Below are positions 61,043 through 64,000 of a stretch of 64,000 nucleotides of DNA, one piece after another. Position 1 is the stretch's first letter. Every line of letters starts with the position of its first letter. Source of the stretch: Kitasatospora sp. Root107 (GTDB taxonomy: Bacteria; Actinomycetota; Actinomycetes; Streptomycetales; Streptomycetaceae); assembly GCF_001424875.1 (NCBI RefSeq), contig NZ_LMCT01000023.1:186001-250000 (forward strand), written 5' to 3'. The position numbers and the translations under genes are program-made. The notes beneath the pieces were generated by a model. That model did not search any database, was not told the origin of the DNA, and worked only from the letters and a program-made list of their open reading frames with translations.

Positions 61043-61884
61043 CATGCCGCCGCAAGGAAGCCCAGCACGTGGTCCAGCACGGTGGGCTCGGCGAGGATCC
61101 GACTGTGCCCCAGCCCCCGGGTGGTGAGCAGCTGGAGCCGCTCGCCGTACGCGGCCCGGAACAGGTCGGCCTGGCCGGGGAGCACCACCCGGTCGTCCCG
61201 GTCGTGCACCGCCAGCATCGGGAAGTCGAAATCCTCCGGACGGTGCACCGGGTCGAAGTCGGCCCGGTCCCGGCCCACGGCCAGCACCTCGGCGACCCGG
61301 CGTTCCAGCTCACCACCGGCCCAACGGCCGAGCCCGAGCTGGGCCCGGAACGCCTTGACCAGGAAGCCGTACTCCGCCACCCCCGCGACCGTCACCACCC
61401 GGCCCGCCTTGACCCCCTCGCGCAGCGCCAGGAAGACCCCGGCCGCCCCGAGCGAGTGGGCCACCACCGCCTCGAACGGGCCGTACCGGTCGTGCAGCCG
61501 GCCGATCACCTCGCGGTAGTCGAGGATCGTGGTGGTCCGGCCGCCGGAGTCCCCGTGCCCGGGGGCGTCGAAGGCGACCGGGCTCAGGCCGAGCGCCTGC
61601 AGGCGGGGGATCATCGGCGCGAACCGGGAGGCCCGGGACCGCCAACCGTGCACCAGCAGTACGGGACGCTCACCGCTCCCCCACCGGTAGCTCGTCACCG
61701 ACCGGCCGCCGACGGTCAGTTGCTCCGTCACCGCCCGGTCGTGCTGCTCCCGTTCGTCCGGTCTGATCCGGCTGCGGCGGATCGGGCAGTGGAACAGCGC
61801 GAAGGCGCCCCAGCCGGCTGCCCGGGGCGAGACCAGCGCGGTGGTGTCGAGCGCGGTACGGAGCAGGGTGGCGGACAGATCCAT
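61042..61884 (-). CDS. Alpha/beta hydrolase (esterase/lysophospholipase-like)
   Basis: A 280-residue hydrolase: N-terminal helix, VLLVHGWRSRASRFAPM (oxyanion loop), FDAPGHGDSGG, the nucleophile elbow VAHSLGAAGVF near residue 140, Asp in VHDRDDRVVL and catalytic His in TRGLGHSRILA. Substrate is unknown. GGGGGAG lies 6 nt before the ATG. It is divergent from the MerR-clamp fusion, with a dyad between them. Confidence 0.85.
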   Translation of the reverse strand: MDLSATLLRTALDTTALVSPRAAGWGAFALFHCPIRRSRIRPDEREQHDRAVTEQLTVGGRSVTSYRWGSGERPVLLVHGWRSRASRFAPMIPRLQALGLSPVAFDAPGHGDSGGRTTTILDYREVIGRLHDRYGPFEAVVAHSLGAAGVFLALREGVKAGRVVTVAGVAEYGFLVKAFRAQLGLGRWAGGELERRVAEVLAVGRDRADFDPVHRPEDFDFPMLAVHDRDDRVVLPGQADLFRAAYGERLQLLTTRGLGHSRILAEPTVLDHVLGFLAAA

Positions 61885-61943
61885 GGGCACTCCCCCGGCA
61901 GGGCTGCGGCCTGGGTGCGCAGCCGGTACAGGAGGAGATATTA

Positions 61944-61959
61944 GCACGACCGTTCGTGC
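61944..61959. promoter_or_regulatory. Dyad between hydrolase and MerR-clamp genes
   Basis: GCACGA CCGT TCGTGC is a perfect 6-4-6 inverted repeat 60 nt before the hydrolase start. It overlaps an AT-rich stretch (ATATTAG) that could be the hydrolase -10 region. Confidence 0.5.
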
Positions 61960-61995
61960 AGTTTCTCTGCCCGCTTCCCGGCTACGGTGGCCAGG

Positions 61996-62026
61996 TTGAC
62001 CCTCGACCTGGTCGAGCCCCCAGAGT
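61996..62026 (+). promoter_or_regulatory. MerR-type promoter of the MerR-clamp gene
   Basis: TTGACC (61996-62001) and CAGAGT (62021-62026) are separated by 19 bp, the long spacer typical of MerR-controlled promoters. The spacer holds the dyad CTCGAC CTG GTCGAG. Seven nt after the -10 box comes the GTG start, so the gene appears autoregulated and leaderless. Confidence 0.7.
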
Positions 62027-62033
62027 CCTCGGC

Positions 62034-63110
62034 GTGGAGAACGTGATGCGCAGCATCGGAGAGATGGCCCGGCACAGCGGGCTCAGCGTGAGCGCGCTGC
62101 GGTTCTACGACGGCGCGGGCGTCTTCGGCCCGGCCTGGGTGGACCCGCAGAGCGGCTACCGCTGGTACGCCGAGGAGCAGGTCAGGGACGCCCGGCTGAT
62201 CGCCCGGCTGCGGCGGGTCGGCATGCCGCTGCCGGACATCTCCCGGGTGCTGTCGGCCGACCCCGCCGTGGCCCGGCAGACCCTGGACACGCACCTGCGC
62301 CGCCTAGAGGACGGCCTGTCCGACGCGCGTCGCGAACTCTCCACGGTCCGCGCACTGCTCGACCAGAGGGAGAACCCGATGAACACCACCCGACTGACCA
62401 CCCCCGCCCACGAGTTGGCCGCCGCCCTGGACGCCGTACGGTTCGCCGTGGGCAGCGACCCCGAGCAGCCCGCGCTCTGCGGCGTCCTGCTGGAACTCGC
62501 GGCGGACGGCCTCCGCCTGGTCGCCACCGACCGCTACCGGATGGCCGTCTCGCTCGCCCCGGCGGCCACCCTGGACGGCCCTCCGGTCAGCGCGATCGCG
62601 GCGACGGCCTTCGTGGACGAGGTCCGCGCTCTGCTGGACGGCGCCGACGACGCCCGTCTGACGGTCGACGGCGACCGGCTGACCCTCGCCGTGAGCGGGA
62701 CCGATCGGGAGGTGACCGGTCGGCGGGTCGACCAGGACTTCCCGGACTACCGCCCGATGCTGCGCCTGGAGCCGACCCGCCGGCTCGCGGTCGACGCCGC
62801 CGAACTGCAGGCCGAACTGGCCGCCGGGACCAGCCGGAGCATGACGCGCAGTCAGGACGGCGTGCAGCACCAGGTCTCGGTCCTCACCGTGGGCGCCGAC
62901 GGCACGCTCGGGGTCGCGGGCGACGATGGTGCGGCAGCGGACGAGGCGCTCCGGGTCGGGGTGAACCGGGAGTTCCTGCTGGAGGCGATCGCCGCGGGTC
63001 GCCGGGACCAGCTGACGCTGGAACTCGGGAGCGCCGTGGCCCCGTTGGCGATCCGCTACCCGGACCGGGAGGGGACGTTCTCGCTGCTGATGCCGACCGT
63101 GCTGAGCTGA
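62034..63110 (+). CDS. MerR regulator fused to two DNA polymerase III beta-clamp domains
   Basis: A 358-residue fusion. Residues 5-75 are a MerR winged helix (SIGEMARHSGLSVSALRFYD, SGYRWYAEEQV). Residues 76-113 form the usual helix (LRRLEDGLSDARRELSTVRALLDQR). Residues ~118-358 match two beta-clamp domains: ALCGVLLELAADGLRLVATDRYRMAV is the DnaN domain-2 signature, and the end EGTFSLLMPTVLS matches the DnaN C-terminus. Replicative DnaN has three such domains, so this is not the replication clamp. The clamp part may be a ligand-binding or dimerisation module. The GTG at 62034 was chosen from the -10 spacing. Confidence 0.85.
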   Translation: MENVMRSIGEMARHSGLSVSALRFYDGAGVFGPAWVDPQSGYRWYAEEQVRDARLIARLRRVGMPLPDISRVLSADPAVARQTLDTHLRRLEDGLSDARRELSTVRALLDQRENPMNTTRLTTPAHELAAALDAVRFAVGSDPEQPALCGVLLELAADGLRLVATDRYRMAVSLAPAATLDGPPVSAIAATAFVDEVRALLDGADDARLTVDGDRLTLAVSGTDREVTGRRVDQDFPDYRPMLRLEPTRRLAVDAAELQAELAAGTSRSMTRSQDGVQHQVSVLTVGADGTLGVAGDDGAAADEALRVGVNREFLLEAIAAGRRDQLTLELGSAVAPLAIRYPDREGTFSLLMPTVLS

Positions 63111-63114
63111 ACCC

Positions 63115-63732
63115 TCAGGCGCTGACGGAGCGGAGGGTGTGCGCGATCGCGGTGGCGGCGCGGACGTAGCGGGTGGGGTCGTCCAGCAGCAGGGCGTGCG
63201 CGTTGGACGTCTCCATCAGCCCGACCAGGGTGAAGGCCAGCTGCTCCGGGTCCACGTCCGGGACCAGCTCGCCGTTGGCACGGCCGGTCTGGATCAGGTC
63301 CACCAGCAGGCCCTCCCAGTCACGGGCGGCGACGGCCAGCGCATCCCGGATCGGCCCCGGCCTGGTGTTGAACTCGGCCGAGACGGACTGGAAGAAGCAG
63401 CCGCCCGGAAAGATCCTGTCCTGGGTGTACGCGAGCCAGCTCTCGCAGAGCAGCCGGAGCCGGGGCAGCCCGGGGGCGGCGTGCTCGGCGGGGACGATCA
63501 CCGCGTCGTAGAAGATCCGGCGGGCGGCCCGGACGGTCGCGAGCTGCAGCTCCTCCTTCGAGCCGAAGGCGGCGAACACGCCGCTCTTGCTCAGCCCGAG
63601 GTCGGTGGCGAGCCGGCCGATCGACAGACTGCCGAGACCCTCGACCGAGGCGACCTCGACGGCTCGGCCGAGCACCGCCCGCCGGGTCTCGTTGCCCCGC
63701 TGGACCCGCCCGTCCGTCACTGCTCCGGTCAC
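63115..63732 (-). CDS. TetR/AcrR-family transcriptional regulator
   Basis: A 205-residue repressor. The HTH (AVEVASVEGLGSLSIGRLATDLGLSKSGVFAAFGSKEELQ) and C-domain (GGCFFQSVSAEFNTRPGPIRDALA) match the AcrR/YxaF-like group with a TetR_C_11-type ligand domain. The GTG at 63732 follows GGAGG by 7 nt. Its stop lies 4 nt from the MerR-clamp stop, a tight convergent pair. Targets are unknown. Confidence 0.87.
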   Translation of the reverse strand: MTGAVTDGRVQRGNETRRAVLGRAVEVASVEGLGSLSIGRLATDLGLSKSGVFAAFGSKEELQLATVRAARRIFYDAVIVPAEHAAPGLPRLRLLCESWLAYTQDRIFPGGCFFQSVSAEFNTRPGPIRDALAVAARDWEGLLVDLIQTGRANGELVPDVDPEQLAFTLVGLMETSNAHALLLDDPTRYVRAATAIAHTLRSVSA

Positions 63733-63795
63733 TGCGCACCTCCGGCTGCCCAGCATAGGCGGCGGCTGTCGGCAGCTGCTCCAGTGCTACGGCCT

Positions 63796-63908
63796 AGGGG
63801 CTCGGGGAACTGCGAGGAGATCTGGCGTTCGGGTCACTGCGAAAGTGCCTGACCATTTACGTACGGATCACCTTGCATGAGGTCGGCGTCGCAGTTCCCC
63901 GAGCCCCT
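63796..63908. repeat. Palindromic repeat element, family A copy 2
   Basis: A 113-bp element with perfect 20-bp terminal inverted repeats AGGGGCTCGGGGAACTGCGA and the reverse. It is very similar to 59505-59620. Its right part forms the 3' end of the amidase reading frame. Confidence 0.88.
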
Positions 63909-64000
63909 GGATGGTGCAACTGAGCGTTCTGCAGAAGGACAGGAGTTGTTCGTCCCGGTCCGCCGGGGCGATCAGTTGAAGGCCGACGGGCAGGCCGTCC
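63868..64000 (-). CDS. Amidase, C-terminal end only (5' part outside window)
   Basis: The reverse strand from the window edge encodes DGLPVGLQLIAPADRDEQLL, the C-terminal signature of GatA/amidase-signature enzymes (GLPVGLQL). After SFCRTLSC the frame enters repeat element A and ends with about 15 residues (TIQGLGELRRRPHAR) encoded by the repeat before TGA at 63868. The native C-terminus therefore seems to have been replaced by the element. Confidence 0.75.
   Translation of the reverse strand, partial: DGLPVGLQLIAPADRDEQLLSFCRTLSCTIQGLGELRRRPHAR

Noticed and set aside
62034-63110. Annotation as the replicative beta clamp dnaN
   Set aside because: Only two clamp domains are present, after a full MerR domain, and the dnaA/recF context is absent.

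Overview
The window reads as chromosomal core-region DNA of a streptomycete (Streptomyces or Kitasatospora). GC is very high throughout. The developmental regulator BldC sits beside a valine dehydrogenase-type gene and a DUF3073 gene. There is an A-factor synthase (AfsA) homologue with a gamma-butyrolactone-type TetR receptor. A ParB-binding parS site lies inside one gene, which suggests the replication-origin half of the chromosome. No IS element, phage or CRISPR array was found.

Layout. 1-8.8 kb: a truncated secreted beta-helix protein and a decayed paralogue, a PfkB sugar kinase, tRNA-Lys, a nucleotidyltransferase, an AlkZ-like winged-helix protein, an SDR, a tyrosine phosphatase and a PARG-like protein. 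8.8-18.3 kb: a DEAD-box helicase with an FNRDDR-repeat tail, a lipoprotein, two coupled crcB genes, a metallopeptidase, a tRNA-Glu/Asp/Phe cluster, a hydrolase/PadR pair, a cold-shock gene with a terminator-like leader hairpin, a WXG100-like plus NlpC/P60-like pair and a methyltransferase. 18.4-31.9 kb: hrpA, a second tRNA-Asp, bldC, a valine dehydrogenase, DUF3073, purM, purF, a degenerate DAG-kinase-like gene and purA. These give IMP synthesis steps and the first committed step to AMP.

31.9-47.9 kb is an accessory biosynthetic gene cluster. A butyrolactone receptor, AfsA, a HAD phosphatase and a TrmB/LuxR-like regulator form a signalling end. Two closely similar palindromic operators lie over the promoters of the two regulator genes. 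Facing it is a minus-strand run of eleven genes joined by 1-8 nt overlaps: haem-oxygenase-like diiron oxidase, EamA exporter, acyl carrier protein, stand-alone adenylation enzyme, two acyl-CoA dehydrogenases, methyltransferase, P450, BtrH-like acyltransferase, thioesterase and an 82-aa orphan. An MFS exporter lies just upstream. The logic is activation of an amino acid (or similar acid) onto a carrier protein, desaturation and oxidation there, methylation, transfer or release, and export. The product is not one I recognise.

48-64 kb returns to housekeeping and conserved hypothetical genes: NHL-thioredoxin protein (carrying parS), Fic protein, LURP-one, a lipoprotein/glutathionylspermidine-synthase-like/DUF350 group, M18 aminopeptidase, FadE, SseB-like, pirin, PP2C-like, a MerR regulator fused to two beta-clamp domains, TetR, and the end of an amidase gene. 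Two copies of a ~115-bp palindromic repeat lie at 59.5 and 63.8 kb. The second copy supplies the C-terminal codons of the amidase.

Several genes have a TANNNT-type -10 box 6-8 nt before the start codon, so they are probably transcribed without a leader.
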